NCBI RefSeq assembly: GCF_947648125.1
Contig: NZ_CANSMR010000004.1
Location: 310,001-374,000, forward strand
Source of the DNA: an uncultured Bradyrhizobium sp.
GTDB lineage: Bacteria; Pseudomonadota; Alphaproteobacteria; Rhizobiales; Xanthobacteraceae
Direction: 5' to 3'
DNA length: 64,000 nt
Shown here: positions 37,598-46,861 of the stretch, one piece after another
Position numbering within the stretch: position 1 is the stretch's first letter
How the letters are laid out: the number at the start of each line of letters is the position of its first letter
Notes under the pieces: generated by a model
Database searches by the model: none
Told to the model about the DNA's origin: nothing
The model's input: only the letters and a program-made list of their open reading frames with translations
Translations under genes and position numbers: made by a program

Positions 37598-37894
37598 ATG
37601 GTTGACACGGCCTTTGTCACGAGCACTCAAGCACGCTATCGCCTTTTGTATTTAACATTTGCCGCCGCGCTGGCGGCCGGCGGCCTATGGGCAGCCCTTA
37701 TTGAGGGACCGGCCATGCGCGCAAGCACGCAACAGCAACTGGATCACGAGTTCACCGCCGAAAATCTCGGCTTCTGCGAGAAATTCGGAATGCGCTCCGG
37801 GGCAAGCGAGTTTCTGACTTGCATCCAAGAACTGGCGATCATCAGGCAGAGGCAGGCTGACCGCGACCGTGCCGCCGAGCTTGGCATTCTCTGA
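37598..37894 (+). CDS. 98-aa single-pass membrane protein, copy 2
   Basis: Same length and layout as the protein at 30113: MVDTAFVTSTQARYRLLYLT head, one membrane helix, and a tail with FCEKFGMRSG and ELAIIRQ motifs and two conserved Cys. SD GGAGAA before ATG 37598. It follows the O-methyltransferase by 41 bases and so seems part of that operon. The pair in inverted positions is the clearest sign that the two arms share ancestry or function. Confidence 0.75.
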   Translation: MVDTAFVTSTQARYRLLYLTFAAALAAGGLWAALIEGPAMRASTQQQLDHEFTAENLGFCEKFGMRSGASEFLTCIQELAIIRQRQADRDRAAELGIL

Positions 37895-37920
37895 TCGGCA
37901 GTCACTCCATTCGTCGGAGT

Positions 37921-37965
37921 GGACACCCGACGCGATTCGGACGCGTGACCCTTGCCTTCGCAAGA
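37921..37965 (-). pseudogene. Decayed tRNA-Arg-like 3' end
   Basis: The minus strand has a T-arm of 5 perfect pairs (ACGCG/CGCGT, 37930-37946) around a 7-base loop TCCGAAT, preceded by CGAAGGCAAGGGTCA, which matches the anticodon 3' side and variable loop of rhizobial tRNA-Arg. The acceptor 3' end is altered (GGGTGTCC). The 5' half is missing. Probably an old attachment-site scar. Confidence 0.45.
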
Positions 37966-38390
37966 CGCCGGCAACATCAGGCTGTGGAAGCGATCTCTGT
38001 ACTTTGACTAGCGAGCTTCAGACCGACCCCCTCGGATGCCAAGCTGTCTGAACTCGACCACGACTTTCTCCAGATCGCTTACTCGCTCGAATGAGACGGA
38101 ACTGGAGTTCGGTTTGGGCGCGAATATTGCGTTGCAAAATAGACAAAAATGGCGCGCCACGGCCGATGAAGATGGGCACTATTGCTTCACCGTGGCGCTA
38201 TGACGTGGCTGCCGATCCAGCGCTCCAATCGGCTAGCCAGCGACAGCCTGCGACTTTTGCGCTACGCCTCGCGGGCGGCTGCCTTCGATTTCGCGGAAAG
38301 TATGATTACGCCGCGATAGTGTGCCTCTCGATCAATCCCGGGTTGACGTGAGTACCGCCTTGAACCGGCGAGGCGGGGTTTCGGAATCAC
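37966..38390. other. Intergenic stretch without a supported gene
   Basis: Short frames occur, one of which (from 38166) contains MGTIASPWRYD. I recall similar strings from intergenic repeats in Bradyrhizobium, so a dispersed repeat is possible. No ribosome site or family supports a gene. Confidence 0.4.
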
Positions 38391-39146
38391 TTATGCGGCG
38401 GAACTCCGAAGCAGTTCGGACGCCTGACCGGAAACGCGACGGTCGTAATCATCGGCGAGAGAACGCAGGGCGGCAGCACCGTCACCCGTAAAGGAGGGAC
38501 CATGCATGAGCGCCAGAGTGCGCGGCGCGAGGTTGGAGAGGCCGCGGATCGTCGCACCCATCCCGGGATTGAGGCAGGAATACTTAAACATGTCCTCCGC
38601 GGCGATCGCCGGCCCGACGATATCGCTGTCCGTCACTGCACGGTCGTTGCCAAGCTGGGTAAACAGGTCGCCGCACATCAGGGTGCGCGTCGACTCCTCA
38701 TATAGCACGCCGGCATCCCAGCCATGCGGAGTGTGCGGCGTGTCGATGAAACGGACGCGCTTTCCGCCGCCGAGATCGATCACCTCTCCATCCGTCAATA
38801 CGCGCGGAGGCCGATCCGCGAAATCGTTGAGCGATACCATGCAGCCGGTTTGACCGTGCGCGGGCGTCGCTTGCGGCGCGGCCGCAAGCCATTCGTTCAT
38901 TGCGCCGCATTCGTCGGCCTCGAAATGGCCGAAGGCGATCCAGCGCAGGCGTTCGGGCGATATGATGCGGCTCAACGCGTCGCGATTGAGCGGAAACATT
39001 TTGCGCAAGCCGGTGTGAAACATGAGCGGTTCGTCGCCGAGAACCAGAAACTGATTGAAGGTGAAGCCGACGGGCGGCGCGATGTCCAGGACATAGGTTG
39101 AGAGCCGATAGATCCCGTCTGCGATTTCGCTGACCTTGGTTTCCAC
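38391..39146 (-). CDS. MBL-fold di-iron (flavodiiron ODP-like) protein
   Basis: 251 aa from GTG 39146, which follows GGAGGAAGG; an ATG at 39206 adds 20 residues but lacks a ribosome site. Metal ligands of the oxygen-binding di-iron type are present: HFEADECG, DTPHTPHGWDAG, CGDLF and MHGPSF. Flavodiiron relatives reduce O2 or NO, but this one has no flavodoxin domain, so it would need a separate partner. Divergent from a TetR gene that probably represses it. Confidence 0.85.
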   Translation of the reverse strand: METKVSEIADGIYRLSTYVLDIAPPVGFTFNQFLVLGDEPLMFHTGLRKMFPLNRDALSRIISPERLRWIAFGHFEADECGAMNEWLAAAPQATPAHGQTGCMVSLNDFADRPPRVLTDGEVIDLGGGKRVRFIDTPHTPHGWDAGVLYEESTRTLMCGDLFTQLGNDRAVTDSDIVGPAIAAEDMFKYSCLNPGMGATIRGLSNLAPRTLALMHGPSFTGDGAAALRSLADDYDRRVSGQASELLRSSAA

Positions 39147-39220
39147 GCCTTCCTCCACATCAACCGATGGTTCAAGACTTCCGTTCAGCAATATTTCGCA
39201 GTACATAGGCGTGTATTCAA

Positions 39221-39264
39221 AACTGCAGAGCTTGTCAATAATGAATGCACACCATTGTGCAGTT
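39221..39264. promoter_or_regulatory. Candidate TetR operator between divergent genes
   Basis: AACTGCA (39221-39227) and TGCAGTT (39258-39264) form an inverted repeat, extended on both sides by TTCAA/TTGAA, in the 126-base gap between the MBL gene and tetR. The spacing (30 bases) is wide for one dimer; two half-site clusters are possible. Confidence 0.35.
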
Positions 39265-39272
39265 GAATTGGG

Positions 39273-39845
39273 ATGACACGGACCTACATTCTCAAGCGGC
39301 GCGCCGAACAGCTGGCTGAAACCCGGCGCCGGATCGTCGAAGCTGCGGTTGACCTCCACAGCAGCATCGGCCCTGGGCTTACGACGATGACCATGATCGC
39401 TGAGCGCGCCGGAGTTCAGCGCCATACGCTTTATGCGCATTTTCCCGATGAGCGCAGCCTCCTTCTGGCCTGCTCCGAGCTGGCCATGGAGCGCAACCCA
39501 TTGCCCGATGCCGAGCCATGGCGTGCGATCGCCGACCAGCACGCACGCCTGCGGACCGGACTGCTGGCGATCTATGGCTGGTATGAGCGCAATGCTGCGC
39601 TGGCCGCCTGCGTGCTGCGCGACGCCGAATTCCACGCCCTCACAAAAGAGATTGTCGCGATCCGGTGGGGGCCGCATATGGCAGCCTATCAGGAGGTGCT
39701 TGGCGCCAAACTGAGCGCGAAGCAGCGGGCGTTGTTGCGGCTGGCGCTGAGCTTTTTCACCTGGCGGACGCTGGCACCCGAAGGCGGCCTGAAACGGGCC
39801 GCCGCCGTGGAGGCAATGGTTCAGGCCATCGATAGCGCAAAATGA
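39273..39845 (+). CDS. TetR-family regulator
   Basis: 190 aa. The helix-turn-helix TTMTMIAERAGVQRHTLYAHFPDERSL is followed by an all-helical ligand domain. It faces the di-iron MBL gene head to head. Its start (ATG 39273) has a weak ribosome site. Likely a local repressor; inducer unknown. Confidence 0.85.
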   Translation: MTRTYILKRRAEQLAETRRRIVEAAVDLHSSIGPGLTTMTMIAERAGVQRHTLYAHFPDERSLLLACSELAMERNPLPDAEPWRAIADQHARLRTGLLAIYGWYERNAALAACVLRDAEFHALTKEIVAIRWGPHMAAYQEVLGAKLSAKQRALLRLALSFFTWRTLAPEGGLKRAAAVEAMVQAIDSAK

Positions 39846-40315
39846 GAATTGTTTGCGGCTCAGGGAGTCATCCCGGTGTTGAATGACGAGCCACCGCTCC
39901 ATAACAGCGGGTCAAACGAGAGGTAATCAAACACATATCGATCGAGCGCTGGGCGAGCACGGGCCGGGGCAGGTGAGCCGACCTCGGCGATCTAGGCGAA
40001 ATCGTGCTGCATCGTGCAAAATCGCACGGTGGCGCGCCGTACTGGATAAAAGTGCGAACGTCTATGCCCTTGAAACTACTTTATAATTTTTTTCAGGGTG
40101 CATCGTCCTGTTCTCCTCGCGCGTTCGCCGTCCGCTGGCGATGGCAACGCCCAAATTGAGCGTCGAGCAGTAGGCTGAGCTGCCGTCGCACGAAGTACAA
40201 GATATCAAGCATTTCGCCGAAGATCGATTGCACAATGTAAGCGGAGCCAGAAGAGATATCCGCGACCTCGATGCGCTGCGCCGGGCGCGCAGGTGATCCC
40301 GGCGGGCAGCCCACC
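39846..40315. other. Intergenic stretch without a supported gene
   Basis: A minus-strand frame near 40093-40305 encodes a hydrophobic segment (IVQSIFGEMLDILYFVRRQLSLLL) but has no proper start and may be a gene remnant. Two A/T-rich runs near 40080 look like a terminator region for the tetR side. Confidence 0.35.
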
Positions 40316-41230
40316 TCAAGTCGTGGTCTGCCGCGGGCGGAGCCATGCAGCGAAAGCATCGATGGCCTTCGCCTTGTGATGTCGATTGCTCCACGCGAGG
40401 AAAAATCCATAGCCCGAAAGCGGCAAATCGAATGCCTTGATGAGCTTTCCGGCTTTGAGTTCGTCCTCCACAAGAACGTCGCTGCATATCCCGAGACCTT
40501 GCCCGGCGATCACGGCTTCGATCGAATGAGCCTCCTCGCGGAAGCTGAGGTGCTGACACTCGGCGAAATCCGGGACATCGCGCCAGCGCTTTCCCGCGGC
40601 CTTCAGCCAGCGTTGCCATGTCGGAGCTGTCCGGTCCGCCGGGGACCAGTAGCAGTGAATCAGAACCTGGCCGCGCAGGTCACGGGCGCGGCCCGGGTTT
40701 CGCATATTGGCTGCAAGTGCCGGCGTACAAACCGGCCAAAATTGGTCGCGAAAGAGTTCGATCGATGGTCCATCGGACGGCGCCTTCAGCGCGTAACGAA
40801 TGGCGACATCCGCCTCTTCCGCTTCAAGATCAAGGACGCTGTCCGTTCCGATAACCTCAAGGGGAATATCGGGCCGTTCCTTTCGCCAGCCCGCAAGGCG
40901 CGGCACCAGCCAGCGACCGGCAAAAGCGTTGGTGGTCGTGACGCGGAGTGGCTGCCGGTCCCTGTCCCTTTTGACAGCAGCGATGATCGTTGAGAATGAA
41001 TCAAGTCCATCCCGCACCACCAGGAAAAGGCGCGCTCCGGCATCCGTGAGGGTCATCGGCCGTGGTCTGCGCCTGAAAAGAGAGAGCTTACAGTAAGCTT
41101 CGAGCGCGCGGACCTGGTGGCTGATGGCAGTGGGCGTGACGCCCAACTCCGCCGCAGCGTTGCGAAAGCTCAAATGCCGTGCCGCAGCTTCGAAAGCGCG
41201 AAGCTCGTTCAAAGGGGGCAATTTCCGCAT
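40316..41230 (-). CDS. GcvA-like LysR regulator
   Basis: 304 aa. The N-terminus LPPLNELRAFEAAARHLSFRNAAAELGVTPTAISHQVRALE is characteristic of the GcvA/AmpR subgroup. The effector domain includes RVTTTNAFAGRWLVPRL. Divergent from the flavoenzyme gene at 41344 with 113 bases between, so it likely controls the flavoenzyme-MFS operon. Confidence 0.9.
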   Translation of the reverse strand: MRKLPPLNELRAFEAAARHLSFRNAAAELGVTPTAISHQVRALEAYCKLSLFRRRPRPMTLTDAGARLFLVVRDGLDSFSTIIAAVKRDRDRQPLRVTTTNAFAGRWLVPRLAGWRKERPDIPLEVIGTDSVLDLEAEEADVAIRYALKAPSDGPSIELFRDQFWPVCTPALAANMRNPGRARDLRGQVLIHCYWSPADRTAPTWQRWLKAAGKRWRDVPDFAECQHLSFREEAHSIEAVIAGQGLGICSDVLVEDELKAGKLIKAFDLPLSGYGFFLAWSNRHHKAKAIDAFAAWLRPRQTTT

Positions 41231-41343
41231 GATCTCGGTCGATCATTGTAGATGAAAAAATCTCACCTTCGGCTGAAATTTTCGCTTTTGCTTGCTTTTG
41301 TCAAGACGCTCACGATCGGCCGGTGAGATTGAGATGGAGGTGA

Positions 41344-42726
41344 ATGATGGCCGGCGACAAGGAGACAGGTCTATCGGCCGTGATGGCGAGACGCCTTGAA
41401 AGCGGATTCAAAGGACGGATCATCGCGCCCGGCGATCTTGTCTATGACGCGACCCGCCGGGTGTGGAACGGCATGGTCGACAAGCATCCCGCTCTCATCG
41501 CGAGGTGCGTCTGCGTCGAGGATGTCATGAGAGCCGTCGGTTGCGCCCGCGAGCATGGCCTCCTGCTCTCCGTCCGCGGCGGAGGACATAACGTGGCCGG
41601 AAACGCGGTCTGTGATGGCGGTTTGATGATCGACCTTTCCGCCATGAATGGGATCGAGGTGAATGTCGACGGCCGGACGGCCCGCGCCGGAGGTGGAAGC
41701 ACCTGGCGGGATTTCGATGCGGCAACGGCGGCTCACGGCCTCGCCACCACCGGCGGAATCATCCCGGCCACCGGCATCGGAGGCCTTACCCTGGGCGGCG
41801 GCCTGGGCTGGCTCATGCGCAAGCATGGCTTGAGCTGCGACAACCTCCTCTCCGCCGAGATCGTGACGGCGGACGACGCCCGATTGACCGCGAGCCCGAC
41901 CGAGCGCCCGGACCTGTTCTGGGGGCTGCGCGGCGGTGGCGGCAATTTCGGCGTGGTGACCCAGCTCCGCTATCGCCTTCATCCCGTCCGGTATGTCCTG
42001 GGCGGCATGGTGATCCACCCCTTCGCCGAGGCATCCAGCATTTTGCGCTTCTGGCGGGATTTTACGACTTCCGCACCCGACGAACTCACAACTATGGCCG
42101 TGCTGTTGACAGCGCCCGATGGTCAGAAGGCGCTAGCGATCGTGGTGTGCTACTGCGGCGACTCGCGGGAGGGTGAGCGGGTGCTCGCGCCGCTGCGGGC
42201 CTTCTCCACACCTCTCGCCGATCAGATTTCGGTAATGCCGTATGTGGAGCAACAGGGCCTGCTCGAAGCCGGGTTTCCACCGGGCCGCATGAACTACTGG
42301 AAGTCGAACTTTCTTGCCGGCTTGAGCGATGACGCTATCGCGACTGTCATCGCGTCATTCGCAGAGGTCCCGTCCGCGACCTCGGCCATCGCATTCGAAC
42401 AATTGGGCGGCGCGATGAGCCGGGTGGATGTCGACGACACGGCCTTCGCCCAGCGCCACGCGCCCTTCAACTTTCTTGCGGTCAGCAGTTGGGATGGAAA
42501 GGAGCCGAGCGAGGCGAACATCGCCTGGACCCGCACACTTTGGCAGGTGATGCAGCCCTATTCGGCTGGCGGCGTCTACGTGAATTATCTTAACGCTCCC
42601 GAAGACGAAGGCGCCGAGCGGATCAGGTCGGCCTATGGCGCGGTCAAATACGAGCAGCTTCTGGCGCTGAAGCGAAAATACGACCCGACAAATCTATTTC
42701 GCATGAATCAGAACATCCGCCCCTGA
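41344..42726 (+). CDS. BBE-like FAD-linked oxidoreductase
   Basis: 460 aa. The PCMH-type FAD domain has SVRGGGHNVAG with His82, the usual 8-alpha-histidyl attachment residue, and GWLMRKHGLSCDNLLSAEI with Cys165 at the place where bicovalent members carry 6-S-cysteinyl FAD. The C-terminal BBE domain ends YDPTNLFRMNQNI. Family members oxidise sugars, alkaloids or antibiotics with O2. Followed by an MFS transporter 23 bases downstream, which suggests handling of an imported or exported small molecule. ATG 41347 is an equal start. Confidence 0.9.
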   Translation: MMAGDKETGLSAVMARRLESGFKGRIIAPGDLVYDATRRVWNGMVDKHPALIARCVCVEDVMRAVGCAREHGLLLSVRGGGHNVAGNAVCDGGLMIDLSAMNGIEVNVDGRTARAGGGSTWRDFDAATAAHGLATTGGIIPATGIGGLTLGGGLGWLMRKHGLSCDNLLSAEIVTADDARLTASPTERPDLFWGLRGGGGNFGVVTQLRYRLHPVRYVLGGMVIHPFAEASSILRFWRDFTTSAPDELTTMAVLLTAPDGQKALAIVVCYCGDSREGERVLAPLRAFSTPLADQISVMPYVEQQGLLEAGFPPGRMNYWKSNFLAGLSDDAIATVIASFAEVPSATSAIAFEQLGGAMSRVDVDDTAFAQRHAPFNFLAVSSWDGKEPSEANIAWTRTLWQVMQPYSAGGVYVNYLNAPEDEGAERIRSAYGAVKYEQLLALKRKYDPTNLFRMNQNIRP

Positions 42727-42749
42727 ACCGGCTCGCCTGGGAGGATGCC

Positions 42750-43925
42750 ATGCGAAACAGATGGACTGTTTTGGCTCTGCTGTTTTTCGTTCGCACGACG
42801 ATGGCCTTGCAGTTCCAGAGCGTTGCCGCCGTCGCGCCGCTGATAGGCGAGCAGTTAACGCTCGGACTTTCCGATATCGGCCTGCTCATCGGGCTCTATT
42901 TCGCGCCTGGCGGCGTGCTGGCGCTGCCGGGAGGTGCGTTCGGCCGCCGCGTTGGCGACAGGATCGCTGTCCTCGTCGGCCTGGCGCTGATGCTGGTCGG
43001 AGGCGCGATCGTTCTGCTCGAACCGTCATGGTTTGGGCAAATCATCGGCCGGCTGATTGCCGGGACCGGCGGCATTCTTCTCAATGTTCTGATGACGAAG
43101 ATGGTCGCAGATTGGTTTGCCGGCCACGAGATTGCGACGGCCATGGCCGTTTTCATCAACTCCTGGCCCTGCGGCATTGCTGTGTCGCTCCTCGTCCTTC
43201 CCGCGATCGGCGCGACCTACGGTCTTTTCACGGTGAATGTCGTCGTCTTGTCGACGGTCAATCTGGCCGCATTGCTGTTCGCCGGGCTCTACAGGAATCC
43301 TGCGTCATCGGCTGCAAGCCTGGCCGAGGGAACGATGCCGGACAGGGATGCCGTCATTGCGGTGCTTCTGGCCGGGGGCATCTGGACGGCGTATAACATG
43401 GGCTTCGCCATGGTCTTCAGCTTTGGGCCGGCCATGCTGTCCGAGCGGGGCTGGTCGGCGACCGCGGCTGGGGCGACGATCAGCATCGTCCTGTGGCTGA
43501 CCGTCCTCTCGGTGCCGCTGGGCGGGTTTCTGACGGACTATCTGAAGCGGGGCGATCTCATTCTGACCTGTGCCTGCATCGCATTCGCGGCTCTTCTCGC
43601 GGTCATCTCAAGGAACGACGCTGTTGTCCCCTTGGTTGTGGTTCTCGGCCTGCTAAGCGGCCTGCCGGCCGGACCGATCATGAGCCTTCCCGCCCAATAT
43701 CTGAAGCCCAGCACGCGAGCCCTTGGAATGGGCCTCTTTTACACCGTCTTCTACATCGGCATGCTGATCGGGCCGCCCGCCGGCGGTCGCTATGCCAATT
43801 GGGCCGGTGGGGCTGCGGGCGCATTTCACTTCGGCATGTTCATGCTTCTGCTGTGTCCAATCCTGCTCGCAGCTCTGCGATACACGACGCAATTCCGGTC
43901 AAATCTCATTGGCCGGAAAATCTGA
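42750..43925 (+). CDS. MFS transporter (CynX/NimT-like)
   Basis: 391 aa with 12 predicted membrane helices. The loop 2-3 motif is GGAFGRRVGDR-like. The short loops and length match CynX/NimT-type anion or drug transporters. SD GGGAGG before ATG 42750. It is co-transcribed with the flavoenzyme and probably moves its substrate or product. Confidence 0.85.
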   Translation: MRNRWTVLALLFFVRTTMALQFQSVAAVAPLIGEQLTLGLSDIGLLIGLYFAPGGVLALPGGAFGRRVGDRIAVLVGLALMLVGGAIVLLEPSWFGQIIGRLIAGTGGILLNVLMTKMVADWFAGHEIATAMAVFINSWPCGIAVSLLVLPAIGATYGLFTVNVVVLSTVNLAALLFAGLYRNPASSAASLAEGTMPDRDAVIAVLLAGGIWTAYNMGFAMVFSFGPAMLSERGWSATAAGATISIVLWLTVLSVPLGGFLTDYLKRGDLILTCACIAFAALLAVISRNDAVVPLVVVLGLLSGLPAGPIMSLPAQYLKPSTRALGMGLFYTVFYIGMLIGPPAGGRYANWAGGAAGAFHFGMFMLLLCPILLAALRYTTQFRSNLIGRKI

Positions 43926-43993
43926 CCGGATGTCGAGGCGCAAGCGAGGTGGATGAATGGCAAGAGGCGCCCTTGGAAGGTCTTGACGAAGGC

Positions 43994-44455
43994 TTACGTG
44001 CGGGTTGTGAGGGTCGAGAGCTGATCGGTGTCGTAGCGGCCTCGCAGATCGGCGAGCGCCGTCGGGTCCGGCGCACCCTTCGCCGCGAGTTTTGCGAGTT
44101 CTTCGAAATAGTGCTCGTGGCCGGGCGGGGAGACGGTCATCAGCACGCGCGCAGGCTTCTCGCTGACATTCGTGATGTTGTGCGGCACGCCCGGTGGAAT
44201 GAACAGAAAGGTCCCGGCCGTTGCACGGACCGTCTTGTCGCCGACATGCCACTCGCACTCGCCTTCGAGCAGATAGAAGGTCTCCTCCTGAACCCGATGA
44301 ACATGCCGCCCGGTGGCGAACCCCGCGGGAATCGTCCAGTCGAACATGCTCGTGTGCTTGGTGTCTTCGCCGGTGACGAGGAAGACCATGGGATGGCCAC
44401 GCAGCGAGACGCCCGTGTTCTCGTCTGGCATACGAATGACGGCATCGGCGCTCAT
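43994..44455 (-). CDS. Cupin-domain protein
   Basis: 153 aa from ATG 44455 (SD GGAGGGA). One cupin fold: metal motif 1 GRHVHRVQEETFYLLEG and motif 2 FLFIPPGVPHNITN, so a metal-binding beta-barrel is likely. The C-terminal helix-rich ~40 residues lie outside the cupin. Function could be a dioxygenase, isomerase or quercetinase-like enzyme. Convergent with the MFS gene and divergent from the regulator at 44562. Confidence 0.85.
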   Translation of the reverse strand: MSADAVIRMPDENTGVSLRGHPMVFLVTGEDTKHTSMFDWTIPAGFATGRHVHRVQEETFYLLEGECEWHVGDKTVRATAGTFLFIPPGVPHNITNVSEKPARVLMTVSPPGHEHYFEELAKLAAKGAPDPTALADLRGRYDTDQLSTLTTRT

Positions 44456-44561
44456 GTGTCCCTCCATTGGCCGACGCTTCTCTGTGCCAGCCCAATACAG
44501 GGTCGGCCGTCTGTGTCCGGAAGTCGCTAATCCGTTCCTAAAAATCTGCTAAAACTGTCAC

Positions 44562-46118
44562 ATGACAGTCCGTGGCGACCATTATCAGTTCGGTTCGTTC
44601 CGCCTCGATCCGGTGGCAGGCATTCTATACCATCAGGCTGAGCCGACCATGCTCGGGCAACGTGCTGTCGCGCTGCTGCGCCGCCTGCTCGACAGCGCTG
44701 GTATGCCGGTGTCCAAAGATGCGTTGGTCGAGGCCGGCTGGGGCGGATTGGCAGTCGCTGACAACAACCTGACGGTCCAGATCGCCGCCCTGCGTCGGGT
44801 GCTGGCGAGCCCGGCCGACGGCGCGAGGTGGATCGAGACGCTGCCGCGGCGGGGCTATCGCTATGTCGGACCGGTCGTTGTCACAAATGACGCGCCGGCT
44901 ACCACCGGCGCCGCAACCGCGCTGACATTGCCCGACAAGCCGTCCGTCGCCGTTCTGCCGTTCTCGAACCTTAGCGGCGATCCAGAACAGGACTACTTCG
45001 CCGACGGGATGGTCGATGACATCATCACCGGTCTGGCACGTATCAACTGGCTGTTTGTCATCGCGCGAAACTCGACCTTCACCTACAAGGGCCGCGCTGT
45101 GGACGTGAAGCAGGTCGGCCGCGAACTTGGCGTGCGCTACGTGCTCGAAGGCAGTGTGCGAAAGGCGGGCTGCAACGTGCGTGTGACCAGCCAGATGATT
45201 GATACATCGACCGGCGCACATGTGTGGGCCGAACGCTATGACCGCAACTCCGACGATATCTTCGCGCTTCAAGATGAGATCGCGTTGTCGGCGGTCGGCG
45301 CAATTGCGCCAAGCGTACGGCGTGCCGAAATCGACAGGGTGAAGCGCAAGCGCCCCGATAGTCTCGACGCCTACGAACTCGTGCTGCATGCCCAGCCCGA
45401 TGTCGATTCCGGTATGCCCGATCGTGCCGGAAATGCGCTGCCGCTATTGCGGCGGGCGCTGGCACTCGATCCCGGCTACGCACTTGCCCACGGGTTGGTT
45501 GCGATGTGCCACCACAATCGCTTCCTGCGCTACGGCTTGCGGGAGGAGGATCGCACCGCGTCGTTACGCCACGCTCGCCTTGCGCTAGAGCATGGTCGCG
45601 ACGACACGTTAGCGCTCACCTTCGCCGGCTTCTGCCTCGGCATGGACGCACATGATCGCGCGGCGGCCTTCGCCGCGTTCGAAACCGCTCTTGCGCTCAG
45701 CCCGTCCGCCGCGCTTGCATACATTTTCGGAAGCGTCATCCATAGCTGGGCCGGCGAGGCGCAGCCTGCGATCGAGTGGGGCGAGCGTGCGCTACGCCTC
45801 AGCCCATTCGACTCCTGGGCGTTCGCGGCATTCGGCTCGCAGGCGCTCGGCCATTTCCAGCAGGGCCGACTGCACGAGGCCGCGAAAGCTGCCTACCAGG
45901 CGGTGCAGTCGAACCCCGCCCATAGCATCAACTACGTCATCCTGATTGGGCCCCTGGTTGCGCTCGGCCGGCTCGATGAAGCGAGGGCTGCGGCGGCGCG
46001 TGTGCTCGAATTGCAGCCCACCTTCCGCTTCAGCCGGCAGTTCGCCGGCGTCGATTGCGCGCCGGAGCTTGCGTCGAAACTTGGTAGTACGCTCAGCGCG
46101 GCGGGGTTGCCGGACTAG
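44562..46118 (+). CDS. Winged-helix (CadC-type) regulator with TolB-like and TPR domains
   Basis: 518 aa. Winged helix at about 10-105 (GQRAVALLRRLLDSAGMPVSKDALVEAGWGGLAVADNNL, RRGYRYVG), TolB-like domain at about 125-250 (SVAVLPFSNLSGDPEQDYFADGMVDDIITGLARI, YVLEGSVRKAG), then TPR helices. Same architecture as 33708. Divergent from the cupin gene (106-base gap), which is its probable target. Confidence 0.88.
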   Translation: MTVRGDHYQFGSFRLDPVAGILYHQAEPTMLGQRAVALLRRLLDSAGMPVSKDALVEAGWGGLAVADNNLTVQIAALRRVLASPADGARWIETLPRRGYRYVGPVVVTNDAPATTGAATALTLPDKPSVAVLPFSNLSGDPEQDYFADGMVDDIITGLARINWLFVIARNSTFTYKGRAVDVKQVGRELGVRYVLEGSVRKAGCNVRVTSQMIDTSTGAHVWAERYDRNSDDIFALQDEIALSAVGAIAPSVRRAEIDRVKRKRPDSLDAYELVLHAQPDVDSGMPDRAGNALPLLRRALALDPGYALAHGLVAMCHHNRFLRYGLREEDRTASLRHARLALEHGRDDTLALTFAGFCLGMDAHDRAAAFAAFETALALSPSAALAYIFGSVIHSWAGEAQPAIEWGERALRLSPFDSWAFAAFGSQALGHFQQGRLHEAAKAAYQAVQSNPAHSINYVILIGPLVALGRLDEARAAAARVLELQPTFRFSRQFAGVDCAPELASKLGSTLSAAGLPD

Positions 46119-46455
46119 CGATAGACTATCCGATCTTCGACGCATTCAACCTCCACTGCGCGGGGCTATTGGGGAGGTCGGCTCTCGTTGTGGTGGGACG
46201 CGCCCTTCTGACTGAGTGACTTCATCGTGCCATAGCTGCATACGGCGGGACCGGAAGGATTCGAACCGGTCGCGGGAACGCAACGACGTCGCAACCGCTA
46301 CCGCGAAGAAGTCGTCCTGCAAGAATTGAGCATCGCGCTCTGCGGCGCTGCCACGTTGAATGGCCTCTGAGATATCTGGAGGCGATACAATCTGCTGCGA
46401 ATTGCTCTGCTACGGCTCTTCGCAAAAATGCAAGATATCAACTTAATATCAAGTT

Positions 46456-46515
46456 GGCGCGCCCGACATGATTCGAACGTGTGACCTTGCCTTCGTAGGC
46501 AACGCTGAGCGATCG
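46456..46515 (-). pseudogene. Decayed tRNA-Arg(ACG) gene
   Basis: Read on the minus strand: GCGTTGCC-TACGAA-GGCAAG with anticodon ACG in the loop CTACGAA, variable loop GTCAC, T-arm ACACG-TTCGAAT-CATGT with one mismatch, and a 3' end GGGCGCGCCA. The D-arm is shortened to GCTCAGC and the 5' acceptor strand no longer pairs. It looks like a tRNA-Arg 3' half left by integration and later decay. Confidence 0.6.
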
Positions 46516-46628
46516 CTTGAAATAGCAATTTGAGATGGTTGGGCCTCCCCGCGTTTGGCCCGCGCGATAATGCGCATTCCGCTCTCCTTGCGGTCGCCGG
46601 AAGGATCAATACGCAGCGCCAGTTTGAC

Positions 46629-46861
46629 ACCAGCAAAAATACCAGCAAAACGAACAGCTGAAGTGAGCTTTTACGCGTATTTTCAATGCGTCGCGCAAAT
46701 TTTTCCGAAAAATACGGAATCGAACCAGTGACTTAAGTCATTGTTATTATTATAATTTTTTCCGTGGTGCCCCTGGCCGATAATTGCCTAGAGCCATAAC
46801 CGTTTGAATTTGAAACCACTTTTGTCGTCGATTGCTGCCGATACCAGCACAAATACCAGCA
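46629..46861 (-). repeat. Direct repeats beside the tRNA scars
   Basis: ACCAGCAAAAATACCAGCA (46629-46647) and ACCAGCACAAATACCAGCA (46843-46861) differ at one base and lie 214 bases apart. T-loop-like sequences (TTCGATT/TTCGAAT on the minus strand) follow near 46725 and 46965, and another lies at 46262. The unit of repeat plus T-arm suggests successive insertion or recombination at tRNA ends. No gene is supported in 46119-47256. Confidence 0.4.

Noticed and set aside
37601-37894. The 98-aa proteins as part of a perfect long inverted repeat
   Set aside because: Only the 98-aa genes are close homologues; flanking DNA and the methyltransferases differ, so it is not a simple palindromic duplication.
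38166-38351. Small gene containing SPWRYD
   Set aside because: No ribosome site and an uneven composition; more like a dispersed intergenic repeat.
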